Shown here one piece after another: positions 10,801 through 22,385 of a stretch of 64,000 nt of DNA. The notes below the pieces were generated by a model. The model made no database searches, was not told the origin of the DNA, and saw nothing but the letters and a program-made list of their open reading frames with translations. Numbering within the stretch: the stretch's first letter is position 1; each line of letters opens with the position of its first letter. Source of the DNA: Pomphorhynchus laevis (Eukaryota; Acanthocephala; Palaeacanthocephala; Echinorhynchida; Pomphorhynchidae); NCBI GenBank assembly GCA_012934845.2, contig WNNJ02003552.1:62001-126000 (forward strand). The letters are read 5' to 3'. The position numbers were made by a program, and so were the translations under genes.

Positions 10801-12290
10801 GTAAGCCGTTGGTTCGTAGCTGATTCGTAATCGAATCGTGATTATTATTATTGTTGATTGCGAGTTTTGATTGTAAGTAGTTATTAATTAGCAGCCGCGT
10901 CCACGATTGAAACGTTGTTGTATTTTCTTGTTGATTGTATTTACTTTAGATTGTAATTTGATAGTTATCGAGTACTTGTCTAATTCTACTCATAAATTCT
11001 ATTGCTGCGATAAATTTGATGCTCTTGTGGAAAATATAAGAAATAAATCATAAATCCGGTTTACGTTCTTGTAAATAGTTATTTGTTAGCAGCTTAGAAT
11101 TTCAAACTTGTATGTTTATTAGAAACCAAAATTTTTTTATATATTAATATAATGTATTGAATTTACAAAAGGAACAAAAACAATGACTAATAGATTTTAT
11201 AGATAATAAATACATTATTTTCCATTAATATACAAATATAATAAATACATTATTATACCTTAATAAATACTAATAGATAAAAATCCAGATAAAAGATAAT
11301 TTTATTAAATGGTATAAGTTTGATATAATTTCGTGGACCTCAAATGTTCCTACTAAATGACTGATTTCCGCTACTGCCTCACATTGCCTACTTTGCATTA
11401 TTATCCGTTATAACTATCACTTAATTTGTGAAAGAGAAATGGCTATCACACATAGTTTACTAATAAGTTGTTTTCCGATTTGGCTCTTAAGAAGGCTAAG
11501 TTTAAATCTTTAGCGCATAGAAATTAAGAATTTGGTCCTGAGAAAAATTAAATCATATATATAATATTTATTATTTATACAATAAGTTAATATATTATAA
11601 TATATATTATATATATTAAATATATTATTTTCTGTAGTACTAATAGATAAAATGCAAGCAAGCAGTTAAATTTATGATGTGGAATAACTTACTTAATTCG
11701 TTCCTTGATAATTTATTAAAGTACGAGCTCATATTTTTTCTTTTTTATATGAATTATAGAATGATTGAAGATAACAAAATATTTAAATATTTTACCTTTT
11801 CTCTGTTTTATCTTTTTATGTAGAAATGCGGATGACGTCAATGAATTTATTTTTTGAATAATGTTAACTATCAAAATTTTGTGGACATTTAAATTTTTAT
11901 CGTGATGATAACATGAGCGTTCAAAATATGGTACTTTTACATAACAGTTAATTTTTACTTTTTCGTTCCTTTAAAAATATGTATTTAATGAAATAATTTA
12001 ATTTGGTCTTTAATAACTTATTAAAGAACGAATTTATAACTAAGGGTTTTAAAGATAAACTACTATAATATACAATAATATATAAACGAAATCCTACTAT
12101 ATTAAAAGACCAATGGTAGATATATTGAGACTTGACAGAAGTAATTTCAACACAAGAATTGAACTATGCTTAAAGAATATATAATTTAATTTTCATAAAT
12201 TAATAATATATTATTAATACTGGAATTAAAAAAATACTGAAATTAATACTGGTACAAAACACTATTTCAGTATTAATTCTACTCAATAAT
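10801..12290. other. AT-rich spacer
   Basis: No coding frame, RNA gene or repeat match within the window was seen. It probably contains the 5' untranslated part of LINE copy 2 (10800-11080, less AT-rich than the rest), then A/T-rich DNA with TA-rich runs near 11580-11630. Confidence 0.4.
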
Positions 12291-13190
12291 TTTTAGAACA
12301 GTCAAAAGGAATAAATTTTCAAAATATTAATACTTACGATTTTAGTGCGCTTTATACAAATCTAGATTTAGTAGATATTAAAGAAGCATTAGTAAAATTA
12401 ATTAATCTTATATTCGGAAAAATATACACATATATATGTTATAATAATTATAACGCCTATCTAACAAAAATTAAACCATTAAATAAATATAAATATATGG
12501 ATAAAATTGAATTAATAGAATCCTTAAATATTTTGATAAATCAAAATTATTTAAAAGTAGGGACATCTATATTTAGACAAGTAAAATGTGTTCCAATGGG
12601 TGACAATAGTAGGCCAATTATAACTGATTTGTTTTTAAGCTTTATAGAATATGAATTTGTTTATAACTGTGTAAAAACTAAATCTAAACAGTATAAATAT
12701 ATAAAAGATATGTTTCGATACATTGATGATGTATGTGTATTTAATTCTAATAATTTTTATTCAATTAGTGAACAAATTTATCCAGAAAGCCTTATTCTTA
12801 ACAAAACCAATATTGATGATAAAGAAGGTGTATATCTAGATATGAACATTAAATTAACATTAACTAAAACTACTATTAATTTATATCGTAAAGATGACAT
12901 ATTTAAATTTACAAGAAACATTTTTGCATGAGCATTCATGCATGCTATATAATATAAAATATAATACATTAAATAATGAAATTTTAAGAATTGCAACAAT
13001 ATGTAATGATATTTGCTTCCTTCAAAATCATTTAAATAATTTAATAGATACATATTTTAAACTAGGTTACTATAAAAATAACATCAAGCAGAAAATAGTA
13101 AAATATATAAATCAACACAATAATATAGAGAATAAATTTAAACTCTTAAGTGGCAAATTTTTATGGATGGATAATAAATAATATACTTTG
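12290..13190 (+). mobile_element. Naiad-like Penelope element, 5'-truncated RT part
   Basis: The plus frame from about 12302 to 12931 encodes a PLE reverse transcriptase: NTYDFSALYTNLDLVDIKEA (motif A with its Asp), GTSIFRQVKCVPMGDNSRP, FRYIDDVCVFN (motif C, YIDD), and VYLDMNIKL. It then shifts frame near 12912-12925 and continues to 13183 as HEHSCMLYNIKYN ... LLSGKFLWMDNK, the C-terminus. No endonuclease follows the RT, which fits the permuted (Naiad/Chlamys) group where GIY-YIG is N-terminal; that N-terminal half of a matching AT-rich element lies at 30311-31923. The sequence starts abruptly within the RT, as expected for 5' truncation. The C-terminus leads straight into the tail at 13190-13535. 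Clade name is inferred from domain order. Confidence 0.75.
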
Positions 13191-13535
13191 TATTAGAATA
13201 AGATACTATATAGTTTTATCAGAGGAAATACATCATTAGCATGTATTTGGCCCCGCTGCTATGTTGGGTCGAGGAATATGAATCGAAATCTATTAGCATA
13301 GCAGTTCTTCATGATGACCTTTAATCCTTATTCTGATACAACGTTTGTTATTTATTAGTCAATTCATAAAAATTGATTTTTATTTTTAATTTCAGTTTAT
13401 AATTCATCTTGATATAAATTATATAAAATCTTAAAACAATTAATTATTATTAATTAATTTTTTATTATTTAACTTTTATTTTGCATTATTTTTAATTTGC
13501 AATATAAAATACGTAGACTCAGTTAACTTATTTAA
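13190..13535 (+). repeat. Naiad-like 3' tail, copy 1 (reference)
   Basis: This follows the RT stop directly. It begins TCAGAGGAAATACATCATTA, holds GTATTTGGCCCCGCTGCTAT, a CTGATACAACG-type segment and AATTCATAAAAATTGA, and ends ATACGTAGACTCAGTTAACT. GCTGCTATG and CATAGCAG can pair as a hairpin. The same segment occurs about a dozen times in the window, sometimes after RT sequence and sometimes alone. Confidence 0.8.
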
Positions 13536-13619
13536 TAATAATATGTCTTATATTATTATTTATTATATAATAAATAATAATATATTAATGTATTATTATA
13601 TTAATAATTTAGATTTCCT

Positions 13620-14697
13620 GTTCTTTGGAAAACGGTCATTGTTCGATCCCTACTTAAAAGACCTCTCTTATACCCTCTATTCCTTCATCTTATCGCTCAA
13701 TATCAATTCTACCAACCTTATCTAAAATTAAAGAACACCTTGTCTTAGATCAGCTCAACAAATATCTATCTTTATCGCAGCTCTTAACTTCTTTTAAATC
13801 TGCTTTCTTGTCCAATCATTCCACCGAACTAATATGTCATAAAGTATTTTTTGATCTGATCTCCGCTCATGGCAAATGACTTTGTAGAATGATAATATCG
13901 CTGGATATATCATCTGCATTAAACATTGTCGATCACAAAATACTTATTTATCGTCTTTCGCTATCGTTATGGGTACTCTATGCTTACCTTGGCTTGGTTC
14001 ACTTCGTATCTTTCCGATCGATCATTTTAGTGCATTCTAATGAAATGTGTTCTCCGTTATCTTCTCTCTATTGTGGTATACTTCAAGGTTTATTACTTAT
14101 ACATATTCTCTTCACGTTTCTTCTTGGAGATTTATATTTTATAACTAATAAATTCTGTTTCAGAGTAATGCAGTACGCTGATGATATACTTATTTATTCT
14201 TACTCGTCTCCTCATTCCCTAAGCCAACTTTTCATATCCGCGTCAAATTGTCTTCATGCTCTATCAGAACATCTAATTTCTTCGCACATGTCCCTCAATC
14301 CTACCAAATCTAAAGTTTTATGGAATTTACCCTCCAGTCTTTTTGTATCTCCTCCTTCTCAGTATATTCAGACCACAATCATTGTTGCTGTAGATAAACT
14401 AGTATTTCTAGGTATTCATTTCGACAATAACCAGCATTTCGATCCCTTCATTCGTGATAAAACTAGGTCTTCAAATATTATTCTCCGGGATATTGGTATT
14501 ATAAGAAATTCCTTAGATTTTAGTTCATGTAAATCTCTTATCTCCTCTCATCTTTTCCCACGTATTGATTACTGTCTTAGCCTTCTCGTCTTCTCTTCAA
14601 AGTCATCCCTTAAACCTCTTCAGCGCCTCATTAACACTACTGTGCGCATCCTTTTTCGACTTCATAAATACGATCAAATCTGCTCCTATTTATAAAA
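13620..14697 (+). mobile_element. CR1/Jockey-group LINE fragment (RT domain)
   Basis: Translated plus frames give KEHLVLDQLNKYLSLSQLL, HSTELICHKVFFDL, SLDISSALNIVDHKILIYRL, CGILQGLLLIHILF and QYADDILIYSYS, then LHALSEHLISSHMSLNPTKS and VFLGIHFD. This is the RT order of CR1-like non-LTR elements (LDxSAAFDTVDH, GVxQGSVLGPxLF, YADD). The main open frame is 13889-14695. The glutamine-glycine block is altered (ILQGLLLIHI) and the 5' half, including any endonuclease, is absent. It is a broken, 5'-truncated copy; upstream parts at 13620-13885 are in other frames. Confidence 0.75.
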
Positions 14698-14847
14698 GCT
14701 TGGATGGCTAAGTATTGAGCATATAAATAATTATATATTATAATTATATATTTTTATATTATAATAATATAATATTAATAAAGAGTGGTCCCGCTTCATC
14801 ATCGGGTGCCCCTACGTCTTTCGACAACGCGATCTTGTGGCTTTGAC

Positions 14848-14870
14848 GTGTGCTTACAGAGTAAGCACAC
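14848..14870. repeat. Perfect short inverted repeat
   Basis: GTGTGCTTAC, then AGA, then GTAAGCACAC form a perfect 10-bp stem with a 3-base loop. The left arm is repeated once more just downstream (CTTTGACGTGTGCTTAC). It lies between the CR1-like and the next retroelement fragment, in a short less AT-rich patch (14785-14885). Confidence 0.7.
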
Positions 14871-14970
14871 TTTGACGTGTGCTTACTTATTAATATAATA
14901 TTAATAGCATATTATAATAATTCATAATATAATTATTATTAATTGTTAATGTATCAAACATGCTACGAAC

Positions 14971-15381
14971 ATGCTACGGGAAACATGTCATGATGCCCAA
15001 TTAAAACCACAACTCACGCCGATTCTCGCTAATGTCATCTTAGAAAAAACAACGACCACATTAGATAGAGATGCACGCTCGGATATCAAATGTACAGGAT
15101 TGTTTGAACATATTACGTACCGGTCCTACATGGACGTACGCATATACAATACTTTGGCTCTGTCTTATGCTCACGATTGCATGTCAGATCCATTCCAATA
15201 CCACGAATCGAGGAAAATCAATAAATACGCTGAAAGAATCACTAAAGTAGAAAACGCGTCATTTCATCCGATAATAATCTCGACAACTGGTGGCATTGGG
15301 AAAGCAGCCGATACTGTATTTAGAAAGACAGCAATCATAATATCAATGAAAAAAGACATCGTATTCAGATTGCATAACTAA
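14971..15381 (+). mobile_element. Retroelement nuclease-like C-terminal fragment
   Basis: The frame encodes KCTGLFEHITYRSYMDVRIY, YHESRKINKYAERI, TKVENASFHPIIIST and TTGGIGKAADTVF. The pattern (ARSDI..GLF....RSYMDVRI ... KxxKYxxRI..VE..SFxPxxxSTxGGxG) is one I know from a widespread but poorly named invertebrate retroelement protein; the D, E and K positions would suit a PD-(D/E)xK nuclease. It is a broken remnant related to 1-213. The clade is not known to me. Confidence 0.5.
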
Positions 15382-15647
15382 GATTCGCTGCAAAATATCA
15401 ACAACGATCTCTAAGTGTGTGTAAATGACACTGCGAGCTAAAAGAACCTCCCCAAGAAAAGATCAACAGAAAAGAAATACTGACAATCATCAGTTCATTC
15501 GCTAGGATGTTGATAAACTGTGATTTGTAACGATAATTTGTAACTGTGAAGAAACTATAAACAGTATATATATTTGAAATGGGTTGAATTCCCGCTGTAT
15601 GTTATGTTTTGTAATTAATTATCAAATGATTTTTAACTGTTTACAAA

Positions 15648-15878
15648 TTATTTTAAATTTACCCTGTATCGATTTTCTATTCGATTTGACGCTCCCATGT
15701 ATCTGCCATGTCTACGATACCAATTTTCGGACTGCAATACAAAAATAATCACAAACAATATAATTATAAATTTCCATACATCTATATCTTTGAATACTTC
15801 TTTATCAAACGAAGTCACTACAATGAAATGTACTGCTACAGCAAGTATTAGGATTAAACAAGGTTTGAAAGTAAGCAT
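15648..15878 (-). CDS. Small secreted peptide gene with a 48-bp intron, copy 1
   Basis: Exon 1 (15878-15780) encodes 33 residues: a signal peptide (MLTFKPCLILILAVAVHF, cleavage likely after VVTS) and then FDKEVFKDID. A GT-AG intron (15779-15732, 48 bp, donor GTATGG, acceptor TTGCAG) is a multiple of three and happens to be open. Exon 2 (15731-15648) encodes SENWYRRHGRYMGASNRIEN and RYRVNLK. The intron call rests on the two paralogs at 45505 and 61201, where the same intron is 46 bp with an in-frame stop, yet splicing restores the matching exon 2. The mature product would be about 37 residues, with a dibasic RR. I do not recognise the family. The flanking 680 bp upstream is shared, inverted, with the paralogs, so promoter and gene were copied together. 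Confidence 0.72.
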   Translation of the reverse strand: MLTFKPCLILILAVAVHFIVVTSFDKEVFKDIDVWKFIIILFVIIFVLQSENWYRRHGRYMGASNRIENRYRVNLK

Positions 15879-15884
15879 TTCTTA

Positions 15885-16560
15885 ATTTCTTTTGAATGAA
15901 ATAAAACGCCATTTTTATATTTAATGCTAAACAGTTTGATTTATTTCATGTCAAACAATTCGGAAATGAAATGAAAAATGCTGTGAACTTTGTTCTTTGT
16001 ATATAATCGTTACATCGTAATAAATTATTGGTGAACAGACAACCATTCTTTCATTCAACCGATTGCCACTTTTGTGAAAGCTTTTAAATATGCGGCAGTA
16101 AATATTATGATGACATTATAAAATTGAAATTTTACTAAATTCAGAATCATTTATTAAATTGATTTTAAAATGTTTAGCAATTAAATCGTGTTTATTTAAT
16201 TCGTATCGATTACTAATTAACAATATTATTTTGTACCTTAGATTATCTCTCAATCCGACTTTGATAGTGGTTTGACTAATGCAAGTTCACTTGGACAGCT
16301 TTGATTATCAAAATGGTGTCTATCTACTACGTCCGTTTCAGCATTTTTCTTTGTATATAACACTGATGTGATTTGCTTAGGAGATCATTGAATAGGTTCT
16401 GATGGTCCTTTAATGGATTCTTTCATTTGTTTTAATCAAGTTTGCTAGGTGACACGAATTCAATTTAAAATCAATCACGTCAGAACCCACTTAATAAGAG
16501 CAAAGATTATTTTTGCTCTGTATTTAGTTTGTGATGAGTCTTACCAATCTAGTTTTATCT
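15885..16560 (-). repeat. Upstream region shared, inverted, with two other loci
   Basis: This region matches the reverse complement of about 44830-45500 and 60560-61200, upstream of the paralogous peptide genes. It includes TTGTCTGTTCACAAATAATT-like and AGGAGATCATTGAAT-type segments. It probably holds the promoter of the micro-intron gene; no clear TATA box can be assigned. The 16380-16440 part also belongs to a short repeat seen near 57990 and 58430. Confidence 0.65.
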
Positions 16561-16883
16561 TAAGAATAACTGAAAAATGATGATCCGAAATTAATTCTTT
16601 GTCGTATATAGCAAATTGATTTTGTATCTTTAATATGTCAATATAATTAATAATATTTCAAAAACCATTTGTAATAAATGAAGATGATTGTTAAGGTGAC
16701 GAAAATTATTCCAAAAAGCATTTCATTTACTTGACACAAATTCCAAACAAAAACTTTTTATTGCTTTTATTTTACCATTTACTAAACTATTAATGGTAGG
16801 GTAATTTAATTGCTATAAATAGAATGACTTGTGTTTTTATAATTTGATTAAATCCATTTTTTAATTACTCAGCATCTGCGCAG

Positions 16884-17282
16884 TCACATGTACTCCGCTC
16901 CGTATACTGATAACTGAACGAAACTTCTGCATGAATTTAAAGATTCATTACACATGTAAGTATCACAGAAACAAGCAAGAACTGGTCCTTGATTAGGATT
17001 GCCGAATCCAGATGTTACGCATTCAAAGGCACTGCCGTAAATGCCGCTGCGACAATTTATATTAGTAGTGTCAAGCGTATGCAAATATAAGTTAGGTAGA
17101 GGTGGCGGAATGCAGTGATAACCGCTGATATTGGTTACTGAACACATTGCACACACTGAGTTCAGAACCGCGTTTAGTGCACTTGATCCTTGTTTACATT
17201 GTATTCGATTTGTTAGCAGATACGGGTAGTTGATTACTGGAGTAATAAAGAATATACAAAATAGAAGAAAGATTTTTGTCAT
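16884..17282 (-). CDS. Cys-rich secreted protein, possibly three-finger/ET-like
   Basis: The frame encodes 132 residues from ATG at 17282. A hydrophobic N-terminus (MTKIFLLFCIFFITPVI) predicts a signal peptide. The mature part has about ten cysteines: IQCKQG, VCAMCSV, YHCIPP, INCRSG, FECVTS, LACFCDTYMCNESLNSC. The CxCxxxxCN ending resembles Ly6/uPAR three-finger and nematode ET-module proteins, but the spacing is not an exact fit. It lacks introns as read, and ends at TAA without frame problems. It is single-copy in this window. Function is unknown; a secreted or GPI-free extracellular role is inferred only from signal peptide and cysteines. Confidence 0.62.
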   Translation of the reverse strand: MTKIFLLFCIFFITPVINYPYLLTNRIQCKQGSSALNAVLNSVCAMCSVTNISGYHCIPPPLPNLYLHTLDTTNINCRSGIYGSAFECVTSGFGNPNQGPVLACFCDTYMCNESLNSCRSFVQLSVYGAEYM

Positions 17283-17477
17283 CTATATATGGCAAACGTT
17301 TAAATTCAAGCATCAAAGTTTAATATGAAATATTTAACAATTTAAGAGAAAAATTTTTTATTCAGTAATTTGAAAATCTAATTGACTGACTCATTAATGT
17401 GAAATTTACCATTAATGTTTACACAATTCCTAATTAAAATTAAACTTAACAATAAAATCAAAAATGTAATTTAATAA

Positions 17478-18160
17478 TTACACGTAACTATTAATTAATT
17501 GTAGATCAAATTCAGTTTAATTGAGCAATGTAAATCGACTTAAGAACGAAAGCGTATTAATATTTACCAAATTGATAATAAATCTATCTACATTATAAAA
17601 TGTTTGATTTAAAAATATTTTAAAATCTAAGTGACACGCTTATTAAACTTATCATATGTAAATGTTTAAAGTAAACGCTTGTGAATGCTTATTTGTAAAA
17701 ATTACATTGTAATAAATTGTCAAATTAATAAAAATATAATGTTTTATATATTATAAATTGTTAGCTACATTAATATAAGTCAAACTATATATTTATTATA
17801 ATTTATAAATATTTTATTGTATAATTTATGTTTTTGAAATGCCGTAGAAGAAACAATAAATAATGTTTCGACAGTAGTGATGAAATACCTTGGAAATAAC
17901 GTAATCGACAATGACATAATTAATGAATAAATATTCATAAATGAATAATTAAAAACATCAAAATGACAAATTTAATGTTTAAGAATTACACGTATTTAAT
18001 TATTTAATTACTGTGTATTTAATTGTTGATCAAATTCAGTTTAATTGAGAGATGTTAATAGACTTCAGAACGGGTTTATATTTATAAGATTAATAATAAG
18101 TCTATCGAAATTATAAATAATTGATTTAAATTTATTTTAAAATCTAAGTGACACGCTCAT
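17478..18160. repeat. Direct repeat pair, about 180 bp each
   Basis: Bases 17478-17660 and 17984-18160 share long stretches (GATCAAATTCAGTTTAATTG, TTTTAAAATCTAAGTGACAC). The two units are diverged and about 500 bp apart. No coding content or terminal structure was seen. Between and around them the DNA is featureless and AT-rich. Confidence 0.6.
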
Positions 18161-18589
18161 TGAAGACAACAATTGCTAATTCTTATTTCTAAAAGTTATA
18201 ATGAAATTTATTCTAATATTTAATTATAATAATTATAATTGTGATGTTTACTAATATTAAAAATGGTTGGCCTTGCTTGATATTAGTAAATCCAACTATA
18301 TATAATTATATATTATAATAGTTTAAATAATATTTATAATATATATATATATTATATAATTTATGAATATTAAAATATCATTACATATAATATTTCATTA
18401 TAGTAAAACTTATTTTATTTTGAATTTTAGAGCAATAAAGTGATAAGATCATTATTTATATGTTTCGATCGAATAATTATTGATAATAATCTAAATATGA
18501 TCTTCAATTGGAAGTTAAAAATAAAAAGGTTGAAGATAACTTTAAATTTATTACATAATTGTTTATTACTAAATTTTTCAAAGAAAATA

Positions 18590-18870
18590 CTTTATTAGCG
18601 TGTATTTGGCCCCGCTGCTAAGTTGGATCGAAAAATAGTGGCTGAAACTTGATAATACAGCAGTTCCTCTTGATGACCCTTATTTATTATTCGAATACAT
18701 CGTATATTATTTATTAGCCAATTCATAAATATTTTAATTTTTAGTTAAAATTTTAATTATAAATTCTATCGTTGTATAAATATAAATTGTATAAAATCTT
18801 ACAATAATCTTTATTAGTTATAATTATTAAACTTTATTATTAATACGTAGACTCAATTATCTGATCTGAT
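18590..18870 (+). repeat. Naiad-like 3' tail, copy 2 (decayed)
   Basis: It contains GTATTTGGCCCCGCTGCTAA, ACAGCAGTTCCTCTTGATGA and the end ATACGTAGACTCAATTATCT. No RT sequence precedes it. The hairpin arms are weakened (GCTGCTAAG against TACAGCAG). Confidence 0.7.
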
Positions 18871-20620
18871 AATATAATATTTATAATAATTAATATATTG
18901 TATTATATAATTTATGTATATTATAATGTAGCCACATATTATATTTCATTATAGTAAAAAAATATTTTAATTTTGAATTTCTTTATTCGCTGAAACATAT
19001 ATTAATACATTTGAAAAATGTATTTTACATATATATATTTTATTTTTAAAGACGTATATTTTGGCTTTCCTTATCCTATATTCTGTCACGATTATTGCCT
19101 TTTATTGACATTTGTAAATTTAACTATATTTTATTTAATCATATATTAATAGAGTATTAATTTATAATAATTTATATCCTATTTATAATATATATTATAT
19201 AATTTATGTATATTGTTATATAACTACATATTATATTTTAGTAAAAAATATTTTAATTTTGAATATTTTTTAACAGGATAAATAAAATAATTATTTATAT
19301 TTAGCTTGAAACGTTAATTTTATTTTGGCTTGAAACATACATTTAAAAAATCTATTAATTAATTATTTAAAAAATCTATTAATATAGATTTAATATAATA
19401 TTAATATAGATATAAGTAAAATATCGTTTTTATATTTAAAGTTTTTAATAATAGCTTTATTTATGCAAATAAACAAAATTAATAAAAACGGACTGCAAAA
19501 AATGTCTTATTTGTTTTCCAAAATATTTATAAATAATTTAATTAAAAATAAATATGAATTCTACATGTATTTTATTTACAAACATATTTTGGCTTATCTA
19601 TTATGCAACGACTATTGACAAAATAATTATATTTTACTAAATTAATACCGCTTTTAATAAGATTTTTAAAAATGGATAAATAGTTATCACACTAACAATA
19701 TTTATCAAAATAGGCCTTGTTATTCAAATCTATACGACAAATACATTTAAATAAGCTGATCAATATCATACATGTATAAATGTTTGTGTTTAAAAGTATA
19801 TTAATTTAAAATTATTGACTAGAAGGCTGATTGATTCATATCATTTATTTTGGACAGTAAATAATTGTTACTATAACCGCTAACTTCAAATATCAAACGT
19901 ATACTATTAGAAATGGTTATATTGTCGTCGTTGAGAATCAGCAATGCAGTTTATCAACTGAGCATCGTTACATTAAAAGTTTTTTCACACAAAAACATTG
20001 TTTTTAGAATTGTACTATCAATTTTATTTTTTTACTAATTTTACATTTTTTTAATATTATTGGATTAAATTAACATGTTCCATCGAGCGTATCGTTAATA
20101 ATACATCGGATTTTATCATGATCGTGTTGCTTAAACGAAATCTAAATGGAAGGCCAATAAATGAACTTTAAATTAAGTTTTATTTGACGGTCACGCTTTA
20201 CTGATGCATTGTGAACCACGCTGTTTTTCATTTCAGGAAAAGTCCGCAATTATTAGTCGTGTTGAGTTACAGATGCCAACTTTGTCAAAGTTACCCGTAA
20301 ACAAGAAAAGCAACCAAATTAGAAGAAGCTATCCATAAAATTAGTCAATCCGATTAATTGTTTACAGATCATTTCTGTTTCTATGATTTATTCTTCAAGT
20401 TCATTTCATACAAGAATCAAGCAGGTTTTACATTATATTGATATTTTTCGAAACTTATAGAAATCATAGGTTTATATCAAATATCATGTAATATAGCCAA
20501 GCATTATTGTAGCAAGTGAGAACAAACATAAATACTTCTCTTTTATGTCTTTGAGTGGAAATTTTTGACATTGATGTTTTTACTTATCTTCATTTTTTGA
20601 CGTTTTCGATCCGTCTGTGA
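18870..20620. other. AT-rich spacer
   Basis: No gene, SINE or long repeat was recognised. The last part (20500-20640) becomes less AT-rich and precedes the signal-peptide exon at 20688; TGAATATAAATTAATC near 20620 could serve as a TATA-type element, but this is a guess. Confidence 0.35.
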
Positions 20621-20687
20621 ATATAAATTAATCTGTTTGCACAATATTCATTCGTAAAACAGAGGTTTGTGAAATTCCAATAATACA

Positions 20688-20792
20688 ATGCTCTATTTTA
20701 ATGTCATGTTACTTTTAATTACCTTCGTGGTTATTGGGTTGCAGATGAGTACAGAAGTCAGAACAGTTCAAGATAGATTAATTGAAATTTCG
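20688..20792 (+). CDS. Candidate signal-peptide exon of the cecropin-like family
   Basis: ATG at 20688 opens a frame reading MLYFNVMLLLITFVVIGLQ, a good signal peptide, then MSTEVRTVQDRLIEIS. The second part resembles the pro-region of the cecropin-like genes (MSTVYQVLQNRDKR at 23336 and 52223), and the DNA match ATGAGTACAG...GTTCAAGAT supports this. A donor-like GTTTGT follows at about 20793. The basic mature peptide is not adjacent; the next related coding segment is a decayed copy at 22306 and the intact exon at 23336, on the same strand 2.5 kb downstream. This may be exon 1 of that gene, or the surviving head of a broken paralog. Start choice: the only Met before the hydrophobic run. Confidence 0.5.
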
Positions 20793-21469
20793 GTTTGTTT
20801 TCATTTTTATAATTCGTTATTTCATTATTTTAAATTTTAGGGGCCACATAAACGCAATAATGAGATTACCGATCTACTTAACAAAGATACCTTAACTGTA
20901 ATTTTATAAAATCTTTCATATCGTTAACACTAAATTTGTAATTTTAAATTATTTTAAATAAGTTGTATCTTTACAAACATTCCATGTTATCCGTAGTCTA
21001 ATATGATAATATATCATGTAAATTATTTCTTAGTGAATTGTCAATGTCATCAATATTTTAAAAAGGTAAAGTACTGAGATTTAATTTTTAAATTTTATTT
21101 AGAGATTAAATTTTATCTACTATATTTGTAAATATACTAAATAAATGGAATATTTGAAATTTAAATTCAGTAATTTTTGAACGTGCAAGCATTGCATAAA
21201 CAGAAAAATACATAAGTCGGAAGCGCTTTAGCATAAAGTTTTTGGAATTTTCATTGATTACTGTAAATTGCTAATTCATTTACAAGTAAATTTCAACGCT
21301 TGGTTTTATCAATTTGATAATTTTAAAAATCGATAAACATCCGCATTCAAACAACCAAACGAACAATTTATTACTAAACTATTTTTAATCGACCCTAAAA
21401 TAACCTCAGCCTCATCTACATTGAAATCATCATGTCATAAACCACACGCCTAAATCACACGATAATCTG

Positions 21470-21905
21470 TATCCGATAAACGATCATCCGAATTATTGCA
21501 GCTGTAAATTCTGTCACATTCACTATCTACCCATTTCTCAGTTGTTGTAATCCGCGGTCATTTCCAAATTGTCAATCAAGCAAATCGAGCCGCTAACTCG
21601 CCACCTCCAACCTTATTAAGGCCCTTTACCATATCAACCTATCCCAATGCAATTGTTAAGTCAAGCAGTCGAGCAAGTGACTGGTAATTCAAATCATAGC
21701 AAATGCCCACCAATTTTTTACCTGTTTTATTGACCTGTCTTTTCCAAATTGTCTGCAATTATTAAGCCAATTCGTTCAATTGTGAAGCCAGGCAGTCGAT
21801 CACGTGACCGGTAATTCAAATCACAGCAACTGATCACCCATTTTTCATCTGTTTCATTGCCCTGTCTTTTCAAATTGTCACTCTATCAAATCGATTCACT
21901 ACCTG
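21470..21905. repeat. Imperfect tandem repeat, about 140 bp unit
   Basis: Two clear units (about 21635-21775 and 21776-21905) share AAGCAGTCGAGCAAGTGACT / CAGGCAGTCGATCACGTGAC, GGTAATTCAAATCA and TTGCCCTGTCTTTT-type segments; a weaker unit precedes them. GGTAATTCAAATC resembles a pol III B box, so a SINE origin is possible but not shown. Confidence 0.5.
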
Positions 21906-22305
21906 CCGATCTTACCAACACCCTTGAAGTAAATTATTTTTGATTTCATGAATGCTTTCGTTTTGTAATAATTTTTTAATATATTTATTTTAGTTTCCTC
22001 TCCATTCCAAAGGCTACAGAGGATATTAATATTCTCAGATTATATCTAATATGATTAAGAGTAGACAGTCTCAAATAATTCCGACTTTGTTTAATTTTCT
22101 GGCTGAAATAAATGTTTTTATTTTTACATAAATAAATGCTTACATTCATTCCATAAATTAATGCGTAGATAAATGTTGGTATTAAAACTAATAAAAGTTG
22201 CTTTTATCTTACAAAATATGCTATATTTAATGTAATTTAATCACCTGTTCTGAATAATTTAAAAGTTGTTAAACAATACACATGCTATATTTTCTTTGAC
22301 TTTGT

Positions 22306-22365
22306 ATTTTAGGATTTGAATCCTAATTTAAGTTTATCAAGTTATTCAAGATAGCGATTACAGTA
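22306..22365 (+). pseudogene. Decayed cecropin-like pro-region exon
   Basis: TTTTAGGATTTGAATCC, then AGTTTATCAAGTTATTCAAG and ATAGCGATTA match the start of the intact exon at 23331 (TTTAGGATATGAGTACAG, TTTATCAAGTTCTTCAAAAT, CGCGATAAAAG). The initiator ATG is lost and no basic peptide follows. Confidence 0.6.
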
Positions 22366-22385
22366 TCAAGTAGTTGCAATTTTGT

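Noticed and set aside
13543-13725. Plus-strand ORF of 60 codons
   Set aside because: It joins AT-rich low-complexity DNA to the edge of the CR1-like fragment; no independent gene.
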